Assembly: GCA_019802505.1 (NCBI GenBank)
Contig: JAFMOC010000586.1
Span: 1 to 64,000 of the forward strand
Source: Corydoras sp. C115
Taxonomy: Eukaryota; Chordata; Actinopteri; Siluriformes; Callichthyidae
Length of the DNA stretch: 64,000 nucleotides
Direction: 5' to 3'
Shown piece by piece: positions 1 through 11,301 of this stretch (position 1 is the stretch's first letter; every line of letters begins with the position of its first letter). A program made the translations under genes and the position numbers. The notes beneath the pieces were generated by a model. The model was not told the origin of the DNA, made no database searches, and saw only the letters and a program-made list of their open reading frames with translations.

Positions 1-3000
1 TAATAAGTATGAGTCAAAATCCTTCGAAGCTCTTGTACTCAACATAAGCAGCTCATCTGCATTGAAGAATAAATACGATCTAATACAACTTATTACCATA
101 TACCGCCCTCCCGGCCCATATACAGAGTTTATTAAAGAATTTGGTGAATTTCTCTCTAACAGAGTAATCTCATCAGACAAGGCCTTAATAGTCGGTGACT
201 TCAATGTTCACTTTGAAAACCCACTAGACTCATTTAAATTAGCCTTTGACTCCATCCTAGATTCCATGGGCATTACTCAAAGTGTAGTTCGTAAAACACA
301 TCACTGTAAACATACATTAGACTTAGTTTTATCACATGGTATTAACATTAATAATTTAACTATTGTTCCACTAAGTGAGGTCATCTCAGATCACTATTTG
401 ATAACCTACAATTTAGAAATTGATATTGATCCAGTCATTAAACTGCAATATGATATGAAGCGTACAATCATTCCCTCTACTGCCGTGTCATTCCTACAAC
501 ATTTACCCGAATTAAACAATAAACCAGCATCAGGACCCGATGAACTTGAAAACACAGCAGAATACCTTAAACACGTTTTCTGCAACCTTAGACAGTGTCG
601 CTCCACTTAAACTAAAAAGGATTAAAGATAAAAGACTCGTTCCATGGTTTAATGATCAAACACGTGCCCTAAAACAAACCACTAGAACCATGGAGCGTAA
701 ATGGAGACAAACTAAATTAGAGGTATTTAGGGTTGCATGGAAGGACAGTATGACTGAGTACAAACATGCACTCAATGCAGCGAAGACTAAATATTATTCT
801 GAATTAATAGAGAACAACAAAAACAACCAAAGATTCCTCTTTAGTACCATTGCCAAATTAACTCGAAGTGCTACTGAATCAGATTCACAGATTCACTCAC
901 AGTTCAGCAGCAATGATTTCATGAATTTCTTTAGTGATAAAATTGAAAACATAAGGCTTAAATCATCTAATGCATCATGTAGCGTAACCAATAATCAACC
1001 TTCAATGATTTCTGAAAAATCTAGTGGTAGAGAAAATAATATAGTACAAGAGATAAATACCTTTAACCCCATATCTGAAAAAGAGCTTGTCTTATTAATT
1101 ACACAATCAAAGACAACATCCTGTATGTTAGACCCAATACCTACAAAGCTGCTTAAAGACCTCCTACCAAATATTACAGAGCCTTTTATAAACATTATAA
1201 ATTCATCACTTAAAATAGGCTATGTCCCCAAAAAGTGTGTGGTCTGAAGTGTGCAGTCATTAAACTGTTACTTAAAAAACCTCATTTAGATTCTCTAATA
1301 CTGTCCAACTATAGACCAATATAAACCTTCCTTTTGTCTCTAAAATCCTATAAAAAATTGTGTTCAACCAGCTGAATCGCCATCTTCTAGCTAATAACGT
1401 TCATGAAGATTTTCAGTTAGGTTTTAGGTCTCATCATAGCACTGAGACAGCCTTAATTAAAGTCGTTAATGACTTAATAATGTCCTCTGATTATAACCAA
1501 ATCTCTTTTCTGGTATTATTAGATCTTAGTGCAGCCTTTGACACTATAGACCATAAAATCTTAGTTGATAGATTAGAAAACACTGTGGGTGTTACAGGAT
1601 TTGCACTCCAGTGGTTTAAATCCTACCTGACAGATTGATATCAATTCACATGTGTTAACGACCCATGTTCTGATCTTGCTAAAGTTAAATATGGTGGCCC
1701 ACAAGGGTCAGTTCTGGGTCCACTCCTATTTGAACTATATATGCTTCCATTGGGATCAATTATTCGTAAACATGGAATCAGTTTCCACTCATATGCAGAT
1801 GATACACAGTTATATGTTTCAGCTAACCCTAATGATGGTCGTTCAGTCACTAAGCTCGAGGACTGCATCCAATATATTAAAATATGGATATCAAAACACT
1901 TCCTACTGCTAAATTCTGATAAAACAGAGTTTCTGATAGTTGGACCCAAGGACAAAATTAACAAAGCTTCTAACACTATGTTAAACCTTGATAACTCTTT
2001 TATTAGACCCAGTTCATCTGTAAATAATCTCTGTCATTATTGATTCAGATCTCTCCTTTACAAAGCACATTAGCAATATTACTAGAATTGCATTTTTTCA
2101 CCTTTGTAACATTTTGAAGCTACAAAATATCCTCTCCCTCCAAAATGCAGAAAAACTAATTCATGCTTTTATTACCTCAAGGTTAGATTATTGTAATTCA
2201 CTTCTGACAGGATGTTCTAATAAATCATTACATAAATTACAACTTGTGCAAAATGCTGCAGCTAGAGTTTTAACTAAAACCAGAAAGTTTGATCATATCA
2301 GTCCTGTGTTATCAAACTTGCACTGGCTACCAGTTAAGTTTCGTATCAAGTACAAAATTTTATTGATAACATATACAGTTCTACATAATCAGGCTCCACA
2401 GTATCTGAGTGAGCTGATTCAATCGTACAAGCCAACACGTGAGCTCCGATCTCAAGGTGCTGGTCTACTCTTAGCTACTCTCCTAGGATAAATAAAATGA
2501 CTGCTGTTGGAAGAGCGTTCTCCCACAAGGCTCCTCAACTTTGGAATAGCCTTCCAGTTACTGTTCGTGATCCTGAATCACTATTAATCTTTAAAAATAA
2601 ATTAAAAACACGTTTATTTAATCTTGCGTTTAATTAATCCCCTGTAGATAAAGATGTAGGTCTCAGACTTGGCTGTGTTGGGGGGTAATCTGTGATCAGT
2701 GTATGCTGGCGTTTCACCTCTTCACCCACCTCATCATTAATGGGGGGGGGGGTGTGGCGCTGAAATGATGCTTTTCCGGGGCGCCATCTCAACTATGTAG
2801 AGTCTGCAGTTTTATCTGCCTCTTTTAGTTATGCTGCTCTAGTCAGTGATGCCGGAGTCACATGCTGCACTGTGTCAATAAATGACTTATTAATTAAATG
2901 CCGTGCTTTATTATTACCTCTAACTGGCTTCCTTGTCTGTTTCTTTTGAGGTGTGACCGGCTTCCTGGAGATCTTCATCCATGGCTCTGCTGACGAATAC

Positions 3001-3340
3001 TGGATGGAACCTGACAAGGCGGTCCTGCAGGATGCCCCCTAATGGACTCACATATAGTTTTCCAGTTGTTAGTTTTTCCATTTGTTAAATATCTCTACAT
3101 GTCTGTCCTACACTGTTGTTGCTGCCTGGCCACTCAAAGAGGATGAGTCCCCCACTGAGTCTTGGTCCTCCCAAGGTTTCTTCCTTAAATAACAACATAA
3201 AAGGGAGTTTTTCTTTCCACTGTTGCTTCGGCTTGCTCTTTGGGGGTTTAACGGCTTCATTCTGTAAAGCTGCTTTGTGACAATGTACTGTTGTAAAAAG
3301 CGCTATATAAATAAATAACTTGAACTTGACAATCCTGTGA
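1..3340 (+). mobile_element. L2-type LINE, 5' end cut by window edge
   Basis: This is a non-LTR retrotransposon reading rightwards. It shows an endonuclease segment (GDFNVHF, SDHYLITY), a reverse transcriptase with LDLSAAFDTIDH and YADD motifs, and the C-terminal region with SRLDYCNSLLTG. A 3' UTR follows, ending near 3330 with the tail GCGCTATATAAATAAAT and a short TGAACT-like repeat. This motif order and the short 3' tandem repeat are typical of fish L2 elements. The same 3' UTR recurs at 16331-17460 and, inverted, at 52.6-58.9 kb. The copy is defective because its frame changes several times. Confidence 0.9.
2..2630 (+). pseudogene. L2 ORF2 (endonuclease/reverse transcriptase), broken
   Basis: The apurinic-like endonuclease domain is open from the window edge to 610, then the frame shifts. 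Linker coding follows in another frame (about 540-1247). The reverse transcriptase is split into 1360-1638 (fingers, LDLSAAFDTIDH), 1741-2043 (catalytic YADD within SYADDTQLYVS) and 2114-2491 (thumb region). A last stretch near 2495-2637 resembles the usual C-terminus (RAFSHKAPQLWNSLP-like). At least four frame changes or stops separate the pieces, so no functional ORF2 protein is expected. The plus-strand open reading does not begin at a true start codon. Confidence 0.85.
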
Positions 3341-3349
3341 ACTTTGGTG

Positions 3350-3354
3350 ACATG
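3350..3354. repeat. Target-site duplication, left copy (ACATG)
   Basis: ACATG directly precedes the left LTR and is repeated exactly at 9439-9443 after the right LTR. Five base pairs is the normal Gypsy integrase spacing. Confidence 0.93.
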
Positions 3355-4291
3355 TGTTATGGTGAGGGGAGAGGAGGAAGCAAGTTACGGACTCAGTGGA
3401 AGCCCCTAGTGGCGACTATCACCCAGTGCCCGGGAAATAATAATCAAGTACGCAAATGAGAACAAATTAAAAGGTGTGAACAATAAAGGGGTAATATAAT
3501 AGGGAGTGAACTGGTTCTGCAGATTGCACTGTACGGGGATCGAAGTCAGGAACGTTAAACATAAATCACGCTGAACAGCGGTATAATAAGTCAACTAAGG
3601 AGCCTACCGGGTTCCCGGCGGCTGAAAAACACGGTTCAAATAAACTACAAATGAGGGAAGAGCGCGCTTCCGCACAATCCTTTGTGCAGCGACTGACGCG
3701 AAGTAAAGGAGCGCGCGGAATGCACAACGTCTGTGCGCATGCGCACTAAACACAATTCCTCGACAGCTCGGAGCCGCGAGTGAGGAAAAACAAAAACATC
3801 CGATACGCGCGTGCGGACTTAAAGCACGCTAACGCGCGTGTCGGCAACGAAGGTGGTGCGCTTCGACCGCGCGCGCACACACACACGCAAAGCGCACACA
3901 CACACTCCACCGATTCGCGAGCTAAACGCGGCGAGCGCTGGCGACTGTCCAACCAGCGACACGCCCACCACCACGCGCTGTCTATGTCTGAATGTCTAAG
4001 AGCTGAGATACCTCCCGTCTCCTGACGGTACCACGGCTGACCCCTCTAAATGGGCCCAGTCGTACCCACTAACAAAGGTAAACCGGTCACAGTGTCACGT
4101 GGCGGCAAGCGTCAGGTTACAGTGCGACAAAGCGTGAGGCTTGTCGCATTGTTTAAGTAGGTACGCCGGCCGGTGCGCCTTGTTGCCGTTGATTAGCGCG
4201 GCGCCTTCTGGGAGTTGCAGTTCTCCCACCAGGACGCCGCCCTTCACCGGCACTTCGTCGCCTACCCCTAGTGGCTGGTCGCCCCGTTACA
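3355..4291 (-). repeat. 3' LTR of the Gypsy element
   Basis: A 937-bp LTR ending GTTACA at 4291 on the plus strand. It is nearly identical to 8504-9438. The differences I saw are single bases near 3449, 4051, 4211 and 4226, and one extra CG in the alternating CG/CA tract near 3875. The left edge is TGTTAT on the plus strand. Confidence 0.95.
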
Positions 4292-6905
4292 GTACCCCCC
4301 CCCTCTAGGGGCGGCTCCTGACGTCCCCAGGCCAGTGGCCCGATCTCTTCTAAACTGACGAATGAGGTCGGGATCCAAGATGTGTCTGGATGGGACCCAG
4401 GAACGTTCCTCCGGACCATAACCCTCCCAATCCACAAGGTATTGGGTAGAGCCTTGGACCTGACGGGAATCCAGCAAACGTCGTACCGTGTACGCGGGAC
4501 CTCCTGCGACCTGCCTGGGGGCCGGTGGAAGCGTGGGTGGGGCAGACCCCTGGCATAGGTACGGCTTAAGTCTCGAGGCGTGGAAGGTAGGGTGAATACG
4601 CATCGCAGGGGGCAGTTCCAGCCGGTACGTGACTGGATTTATTCGGCGTTGCACCCTAAAGGGTCCCACAAACTTGGGAGCCAGCTTGCTGGATTGGCCA
4701 CGGAGGGGGAGATCCCGGGTAGACAGCCAGACTCGTTGGCCTGGACGGTAGGTGGGTCCCAACTGCCTCCGTTTATTGGCGGTTCGTCTCATGGTCTCAT
4801 TACGCTGCCTGAGGGCTGCTCGAGCCCTCCGCCACGTCTGATGGCAACGGCTGACGTAACGCGCTGCCGTAGGTACCCCCACTTCCACCTCCTGTTCGGG
4901 GAACATGGGGGCTGGGTACCCAAACTGACACTCGAATGGTGACATGTCAATGGCCGAGTGCCAGAGGGTATTGTGGGCATATTCTGCCCAGGGTAAGTGT
5001 TCTACCCATGTGTTGGGCCGGTCTGTCGTCAGGCACCGGAGCATACGCCCGAGATCCTGGTTAACTCTTTCGGTCTGGCCGTTGGACTCCGGATGAAAAC
5101 CCGACGACAGGCTAGCCGTTGCCCCTAATAGTTGGCAGAACGCCCGCCAAAAACGACTAGAAAATTGAGGACCTCGGTCGGAGACAATATCTCTGGGGAT
5201 CCCGTGGACCCGGACCACGTGCTGAACCAAAAGGTCTGCCGTCTCCTTGGCGTTAGGGAGTTTGGGCAATGCTACAAACTTACACGCCTTGGAGAAGCGG
5301 TCCACGATCACCAACACGACCGAGTTGCCTCTGGACGGGGGAAGCCCTGTGACAAAGTCCATGGCAATATGTGACCATGGGCGAGATGGAATAGGCAAGG
5401 GTTGCAGCCGACCTGCTGGCCTGGCTCGGGGTGTTTTGTTCCGTGCACAGACGGTGCACCCTGTAATAAAGGACCTCACGGAACCCTCCATCCCCGGCCA
5501 CCAGAATCTCCGACGGAGGAACTCAAGAGTTCGGGTGATGCCGGGGTGGGCTGAGAAAAAAGAGGCATGCCCCCATTGGAGGACCCTCTTGCGCATTTGA
5601 GGTGGAACAAATAAACGCCCTGGAGGACCCCCGCCCGGATCAGGATTGTTCCGGAGGGCCCTTCTAACCTGGTCTTCGACTGGCCAGGTGAGGGCTGCCA
5701 CAATTCGTGGCTCAGGGAGGATCGACTTGGGTTCAGAATCCTCCGGCCCTTCAGTCCGAACCCATAGACGGGAAAGAGCATCTGGCTTGGTGTTCTTTGA
5801 ACCTGGCCGATACGACAAGGTGAACTCGAATCTCTCAAAGAAGAGAGACCAGCGAGCTTGACGGGCGCTTAAACGCTTAGCTTGTCGTATGTAGGCCAGG
5901 TTTTTGTGGTCTGTCCAGACCAAGAAGGGATGTTTCGCTCCCTCAAGCCAGTGCCTCCACTCTTCAAGTGCCAACTTTATGGCCAGCAATTCCCTGTCCC
6001 CGACCGGATAGTTGCGCTCAGGAGATGAGAGCTGGCGTGAGAAGTACGCACAAGGATGGAGTTTGGGAGGCGTCCCCACCCTCTGGGACAACACCGCCCC
6101 AACTCCCACCTCCGACGCATCTACCTCGACGATGAAAGGTTTCTCCACATCCGGGAGGTGGAGGACGGGGGAAGAGGTTAAGCATTCCCGCAGGGTATTG
6201 AATGCCCGATCGGCTTCGGGAGTCCAGCGAAAACGACCTGGGATCTTTCGAGTTAGGGCTGAGAGAGGGGCCGCGATGGAGCCGAAATCTCTCACAAACT
6301 TGCGAAAGAAGTTGGCGAAGCCTAAAAAAAAAAAACGCTGTACCTCCCGAAGTGAGTTCGGACGGGGCCAGTCAGTCACAGCCTGAACCTTAGCGGGGTC
6401 CATTCTGAGGGTACCTTGAGAGATGATGAACCCCAGAAAAGATACCGTAGAGGAATGGAAGACCGATTTCTCCAACTTAACAAACAGCTTGTGCTGCAGT
6501 AGGAGCTGGAGAACCCGCCTCACGTGGCCGACATGCTCCTCTAGTGACCGGCTGTAGATGAGTATGTCATCCAAATAAACATAGACGTACCGGTCTAATG
6601 TCTCTCTTAATGCCTCGTGAATGAACCGCTGGAAAACGGCAGGGGCGTTCATCAAGCCGAAGGGCATTACCCGATATTCATAATGACCAGTTGGGGTCAG
6701 AAATGCCGTCTTCCACTCGTCCCCCTGCCGTATACGGATAAGGTTGTAGGCGCTGCGCAGGTCCAGCTTAGTGAAGACGGACGCCTGCTGCAGAGCCTCA
6801 AACCCTGTAGCCATAAGAGGCAGAGGGTAGCGGTCCCTCACAGTAATAGCATTAAGAGCACGGTAGTCTATGCATGGGCGAAGGGTACCATCCTTCTTCT
6901 TAACA
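4268..6905 (-). pseudogene. Gypsy pol: RT, RNase H, integrase and chromodomain
   Basis: This is the largest open frame in the window, 857 codons from 6841 down to 4268. It is open a little further upstream to the frameshift near 6905, and the apparent first codon is an internal GTG rather than a real start. Visible domains, with approximate residues counted from 6841, are the reverse transcriptase with YLDD at 89-92, RNase H with VDASEVGVGAVLS near 237 and WTDHKN near 315, the integrase zinc-binding region with GCTVCARNK near 460, and the DDE core (MDFVTGLP, VSDRGPQF, NGQTERVNQ). A chromodomain (YLVDWEGYGPEERSW) lies near 800. The frame crosses the polypurine tract and stops eight codons inside the 3' LTR. 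It is open throughout but separated from protease by a frameshift. Confidence 0.9.
4292..4310 (-). other. Polypurine tract of the Gypsy element
   Basis: In element sense this reads CCCTAGAGGGGGGGGGTAC and directly precedes the 3' LTR. A purine run at this position is the plus-strand DNA primer of LTR retrotransposons. The pol reading frame runs straight through it. Confidence 0.85.
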
Positions 6906-7640
6906 AAAAAAAAATCCTGCCCCCGCCGGTGAAGATGACTGTCGGATGAACCCCTGTTCTAGGGCCTCCTTCACATAGTTCTCCATGGCTGTGCGTTCGG
7001 CGGGGTTTAAGGAAAACAGCCTGCCCCGTGGTGGTGTGGTACCAGGTAGCAGGTTGATGGCACAGTCATAGGGCCTGTGTGGGGGAAGGCTCAGGGCCCT
7101 GGATTTACTAAAGGCCTCTCCAAGGTCATGATAGTAGTGGGGCACCTGGGAGAGGTCACAGGGTTCCTCCATTTTAGGCTGTTGGGGGCTCCTGGGGAGT
7201 AGACAGGCCTCCTGACAGCGTGGAGCCCACCCATAAATGGAACGTGTCTGCCAATCGACCTTAGGATTGTGCTGGGTGAGCCAAGGGAATCCTAAGACCA
7301 ACAGGAGATTGGGGACTCTGGTGACAAATAGTCGAAGAGTCTCCCGATGACCCTTAATGTCAAGGTGGACTGGGTGGGTGGCATGAGTAATCGGGCCCGC
7401 TCCCAGCATCCGCCCATCTAGGGCCCGCACTGGTATGGGCTCCGGCAACCTCTCAGTAGGCACTCCAAGAGATCTGACCAGACCCTCGTCAACAAAGTTG
7501 CCACCTGCCCCTGAGTCCAAAAAGGCGAACACTCGGGAGTGGGGTGTTTCTCCCCATGACAGAGTTCCCTCGACAACAACGCCGGCGGGGGGATTAGGGA
7601 TACGGCCTAGGCCCGGCCCCCCTGACCGGGTCTGGCCCCT
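6900..7640 (-). pseudogene. Gypsy protease and start of reverse transcriptase
   Basis: The open stretch includes the retroviral-type aspartic protease motif (FAFLDSGAGGNFVDEG) and continues into the N-terminal RT region with the conserved EQGFIRQSSSPAGAGFFF. It is cut off at a ten-base A run (T run in coding sense) at 6904-6913. After the run, the expected KKDGTLRPCIDY stretch continues in a different frame. A one-base length change of the homopolymer is the simplest explanation. The upstream limit near 7640 is where the gag frame is left. Confidence 0.85.
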
Positions 7641-8487
7641 GCATTTCCCGACAATCGTGGGCCCGACTGTTCAGTTCCCCCTAATTGCATGGGTTCAGGA
7701 CCCCCACAGGGTGCTACATGATAGCGGGGTGGTGAACGCCAGCGAGGTTGGCCTGTGGAGGCCTTGGGGTGATTCATCCTCTCCCGGGCCCGCTGCCGAA
7801 TGCGGGTGTCAAGCCTTATGCAAAGCTCATACATCGCCTCTAAACTGTCTGGCGGGTCCCGGGAAGCGAGCTCATCTTTCATACGCTCGCTCACCCCTTT
7901 TCAAAAAGACCTAATAAGGCTGGCTCATTCCAGCCGCTCTCGGCCGCTACCGTTCTAAAATCAATGACATAGTCGGCCGCGGAGCGAGTTCCCTGTGTCA
8001 AGGAAAGGAGACGAGCCGACACCTTCTTACCCTCCTTGGGGTTATAAAACGTTTGCCGGAGTGCGCGGCGGAAAGCCAGCTCGCTGGCACATTCCTGCGC
8101 GTCCGCCTCCCACAGGGCTGTGGCCCAGGTCAATGCCCTACCCGTAAGAAGGGAGATCATGAACGCTACCTTGGCGCGCTCAGTGGGGAAGCGTGATGGC
8201 TGCTGCTCGATAGTTAAGGAGCACTGCAGCAAGAATCCACGGCATTTATCTGCCTCTCCAGCAAAACGTTCAGGGGGGGAGACGTATGCCTCAGGGGTCC
8301 CAGATGTTGATGCCCTAGGAGGCCCCCTAGAGGGAGGTAGAGGCACCGAAGCCGCAGCCTCAGATTGTAGTTGAGTCATGAGGGCGAGCTGCTGGGTTAT
8401 CTGCTCCAACAACTGCTCATGCCGGCCGATGGCTGTCCCCTGTTGTTGCAAGGCTTCCTGAAATAACTTAAAGTCCGCTGCCTCCAT
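7607..8487 (-). pseudogene. Gypsy gag, frameshifted
   Basis: Translation should begin at the ATG at 8487, only 16 nt after the 5' LTR. The first piece (8487-7891, 198 codons) has a predicted coiled N-terminus and the Ty3-type gag core (YVSPPERFAGEADKCRGF, LLTGRALTWATALWE). It breaks near 7900 at a short T/A-run junction. The second piece (to 7607) carries the C-terminal core (KDELASRDPPDSLEAMYEL) and the EPMQLG motif that normally precedes the zinc knuckle. I could not find an intact CCHC knuckle in any frame. Confidence 0.82.
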
Positions 8488-8491
8488 ACTG

Positions 8492-8502
8492 GTCGCACTG
8501 TA
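8492..8502 (-). other. Primer-binding site, self-priming type
   Basis: One base after the 5' LTR the element-sense sequence is TACAGTGCGAC. It lacks the TGG of a tRNA-type primer site. It is a perfect 11-nt complement of GTCGCACTGTA within the LTR (element sense 9275 to 9265; copy at 4128-4118). This is the arrangement known for Tf1 and sushi elements, in which the mRNA 5' end folds back and primes reverse transcription. Confidence 0.8.
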
Positions 8503-8503
8503 C

Positions 8504-9438
8504 TGTTATGGTGAGGGGAGAGGAGGAAGCAAGTTACGGACTCAGTGGAAGCCCCTAGTGGCGACTATCACCCAGTGCCCGGGAAATAATAATCAAGGAC
8601 GCAAATGAGAACAAATTAAAAGGTGTGAACAATAAAGGGGTAATATAATAGGGAGTGAACTGGTTCTGCAGATTGCACTGTACGGGGATCGAAGTCAGGA
8701 ACGTTAAACATAAATCACGCTGAACAGCGGTATAATAAGTCAACTAAGGAGCCTACCGGGTTCCCGGCGGCTGAAAAACACGGTTCAAATAAACTACAAA
8801 TGAGGGAAGAGCGCGCTTCCGCACAATCCTTTGTGCAGCGACTGACGCGAAGTAAAGGAGCGCGCGGAATGCACAACGTCTGTGCGCATGCGCACTAAAC
8901 ACAATTCCTCGACAGCTCGGAGCCGCGAGTGAGGAAAAACAAAAACATCCGATACGCGCGTGCGGACTTAAAGCACGCTAACGCGCGTGTCGGCAACGAA
9001 GGTGGTGCGCTTCGACCGCGCGCACACACACACGCAAAGCGCACACACACACTCCACCGATTCGCGAGCTAAACGCGGCGAGCGCTGGCGACTGTCCAAC
9101 CAGCGACACGCCCACCACCACGCGCTGTCTATGTCTGAATGTCTAAGAGCTGAGATACCTCCCGTCTCCTGACGGTACCACGGCTGACCCCTCTAAACGG
9201 GCCCAGTCGTACCCACTAACAAAGGTAAACCGGTCACAGTGTCACGTGGCGGCAAGCGTCAGGTTACAGTGCGACAAAGCGTGAGGCTTGTCGCATTGTT
9301 TAAGTAGGTACGCCGGCCGGTGCGCCTTGTTGCCGTTGATTAGCGCGGCGCCTTCTAGGAGTTGCAGTTCTCTCACCAGGACGCCGCCCTTCACCGGCAC
9401 TTCGTCGCCTACCCCTAGTGGCTGGTCGCCCCGTTACA
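8504..9438 (-). repeat. 5' LTR of the Gypsy element
   Basis: The 935-bp partner of 3355-4291. In element sense it begins TGTAACGGGG at 9438 and ends ATAACA at 8504. It contains the predicted promoter and transcript start near 9275. Confidence 0.95.
9265..9304 (-). promoter_or_regulatory. Predicted Gypsy promoter and transcription start
   Basis: If the element self-primes, the RNA should start at or a few bases before 9275, where the 11 nt complementary to the primer-binding site begin. A TATA-like CTTAAAC lies about 27 nt upstream (9304-9298), a normal spacing. A 7-nt inverted repeat (GCGACAA at 9271-9277, TTGTCGC at 9288-9294) straddles the predicted start. The start site is inferred and not measured. 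Confidence 0.55.
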
Positions 9439-9443
9439 ACATG
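9439..9443. repeat. Target-site duplication, right copy (ACATG)
   Basis: Exact repeat of 3350-3354 immediately after the right LTR. Confidence 0.93.
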
Positions 9444-9880
9444 CAATGCTGTGGGCATGTGTGTTTAAGACTTGATTTAAACTGTATTTAAAATGGTTTC
9501 CTATAAGGGGAAAAAGTGCGCTTTGACTGGCCACTGATCAGATGAAATGATCTTAAAAAAAGCACAAACAACATGAACTGTGTGTGTGTCGCCATTAGGG
9601 CGATATAGATAGTGACTTTTATAATGACACATTGAGAAATGATAGGACCTTATTTTGGTACCATTTCCTGTAATTTGCGTACCACTTCCTGCCTGGTCAT
9701 CAGTTACTTCCCACACAGTTTCTATCTGTTGAAATCAGTTTCTACTTAAATTCCTGACCGTGAACGATGCTAGAAGCAAAGTTGTAAGTAAAATTCATTG
9801 TTAAGTTAAATAATTGATAGAATAAGTTAAGTTTAAAGTTGAAAGAGAAGGTAATAAATAGTTTATAATTTTTATTTTAC
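9444..9880. other. Intergenic, nothing recognised
   Basis: Plain AT-rich sequence between the Gypsy element and a SINE. No gene, RNA or repeat family was recognised. Confidence 0.5.
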
Positions 9881-9890
9881 ATGTATTTAC

Positions 9891-10210
9891 CAGGGCGGCA
9901 CGGTGGCTTAGTGGTTAGCACATTTGCCTCTCAGCGCTAGGGATTCCCGGTTTGAATCCCCATCTGGGTGGGGTTTCCTCCGGGTTCTCCGGTTTCCTCC
10001 CACAGTCCAAAAACATGGATCAAGTCAATTGAATTCTCAAAATTGCCCCATATAGAGTGTGTCTGTGTGAGTGAGTGTGTGCCCAGTGATGGATTGGCGC
10101 CCTGTCCTGGGTCTATCTGCCCAGTGCCCGAGACGTTCTCCCCTGGATGGGCATGGGGAACCCCACCGCGACCCTAATATTGGATAAAGCGGGAGATAAT
10201 GAATGAATGA
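9891..10210 (+). mobile_element. V-SINE-type tRNA-derived SINE, copy A
   Basis: The element begins with a tRNA-like head: A-box-like TGGCTTAGTGGTTAGCAC and a B-box-like GGTTTGAATCCC. It continues with the conserved central core TTTCCTCCGGGTTCTCCGG and ends in (AATG)n. It is flanked by an exact 10-bp duplication ATGTATTTAC at 9881-9890 and 10211-10220. Compared with the copy at 45903, about 30 bp of the core are missing. The head, core and tail resemble the vertebrate V-SINE superfamily (DANA-like), which is mobilised by LINEs. Confidence 0.88.
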
Positions 10211-10220
10211 ATGTATTTAC

Positions 10221-11301
10221 AAGGATACATGAGTATCCTTGTAAAGGATTCATGAGACTTCATGTGAAGCTGAACTTTATGTTTTAAAAAAATCTAACTT
10301 TGTTTTGTTGCAGTTTTCACTCTGATATGTAATACTGGATTCTTCAGTAAACAACAGTAAAATATTAACTACAGTACAGACTCCTGGTTTTTTGTATCAG
10401 AGTTTAACTTGTTGGATAGCTTCAGTCACTACACTGCAGTGAAGACAACACAGTGTGTGTCAGGCCGTGGGCCTTTATGTGTGAAAGGCTGAAGGGAAAT
10501 GATATAAACTCAGGAAAATTACATAATTATATTAAGTTTAAATATATATGAAAAAGCTTAAATATATGTAAAATAAAAAATATTGTAATTATAATATAGT
10601 GTGCCCAATGATAGATGCCAATGTCTTGTCATTGCATCTGCCCAGTGCCCGAAACATTCTTCCCTGTATGTGCATATATACAAGAAGAATTTTATTAGAA
10701 AGTTATGTTTATTAGGCATTTGCATGCAAAAGTAAGGTGTGTATGAATTAATGAGATAAAACATGAGTTCATCTTGCTGATGAACTTGCAAAAATGAAAC
10801 AGCCTTTTCACAATGCTGTCAGTTGCAGGGCAAGTAAAAGTTCCCAACATGATTTTTCCTGAAATAAAGTCTTTGAGGCTTTGACTAAAGTTCAACATCA
10901 GGTTCAGATTTAAATTTATTTGGCCAAGTATGTTACACACACAAGGAATTTGGTAATGGATAGATGGCTTTTCTGTAGTTAATATTACAAATTACAATTT
11001 ACTGTACAGTGTGCATATATTTAAATAAGATGCAATGTTCTTTGTAGTGCTACTCAAATAAGTGCAACACAGGAAATGATATTCTTTGTGTGCATAGAGT
11101 TTCAGCTATTAATGAATGTAATAGCATGAGAAAAGGAACTGTTTGTGTTGTCTGGTAGTTTTGTGTACATTGATCTGTATTGTCTGCTGGAGGGAAGGAG
11201 CTGAAATGAATTGTGTCCAGGATGTCGGGGTCATTATGATGTTTATTGGTCTTTCAGGTAATAATGCCTGTCCAAAAAAAATCTAAACTATATAAAGATA
11301 G
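10221..11301. other. Intergenic with a decayed SINE trace
   Basis: No gene was seen. At 10594-10676 there is a weak match to the V-SINE 3' half (TGCCCAGTGCCCGAAACATTCT), probably an old copy. The rest is AT-rich unique sequence. Confidence 0.5.

Larger units (their letters stand above)
3355..9438 (-). mobile_element. Full-length Gypsy (Ty3) chromovirus LTR retrotransposon
   Basis: A complete element of 6084 bp lies on the minus strand. It is bounded by 5-bp target duplications ACATG at 3350-3354 and 9439-9443. The LTRs (937 and 935 bp) begin TGTAACGG and end ATAACA in element sense. Gag, protease, reverse transcriptase, RNase H, integrase and a C-terminal chromodomain follow in the usual order. 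The LTRs differ at only about four bases plus one CG dinucleotide, so the insertion is recent. Frameshifts nevertheless interrupt gag and pol. It sits 15-25 bp past the 3' end of the L2 copy. Confidence 0.96.

Noticed and set aside
3746..4025. Overlapping open frames in the Gypsy LTRs (and 8987-9172)
   Set aside because: They lie within LTR U3/R sequence, overlap on both strands and reflect GC-rich composition rather than coding.
4580..6949. Plus-strand open frames across the Gypsy pol region
   Set aside because: All are antisense shadows of the 857-codon minus-strand pol frame.
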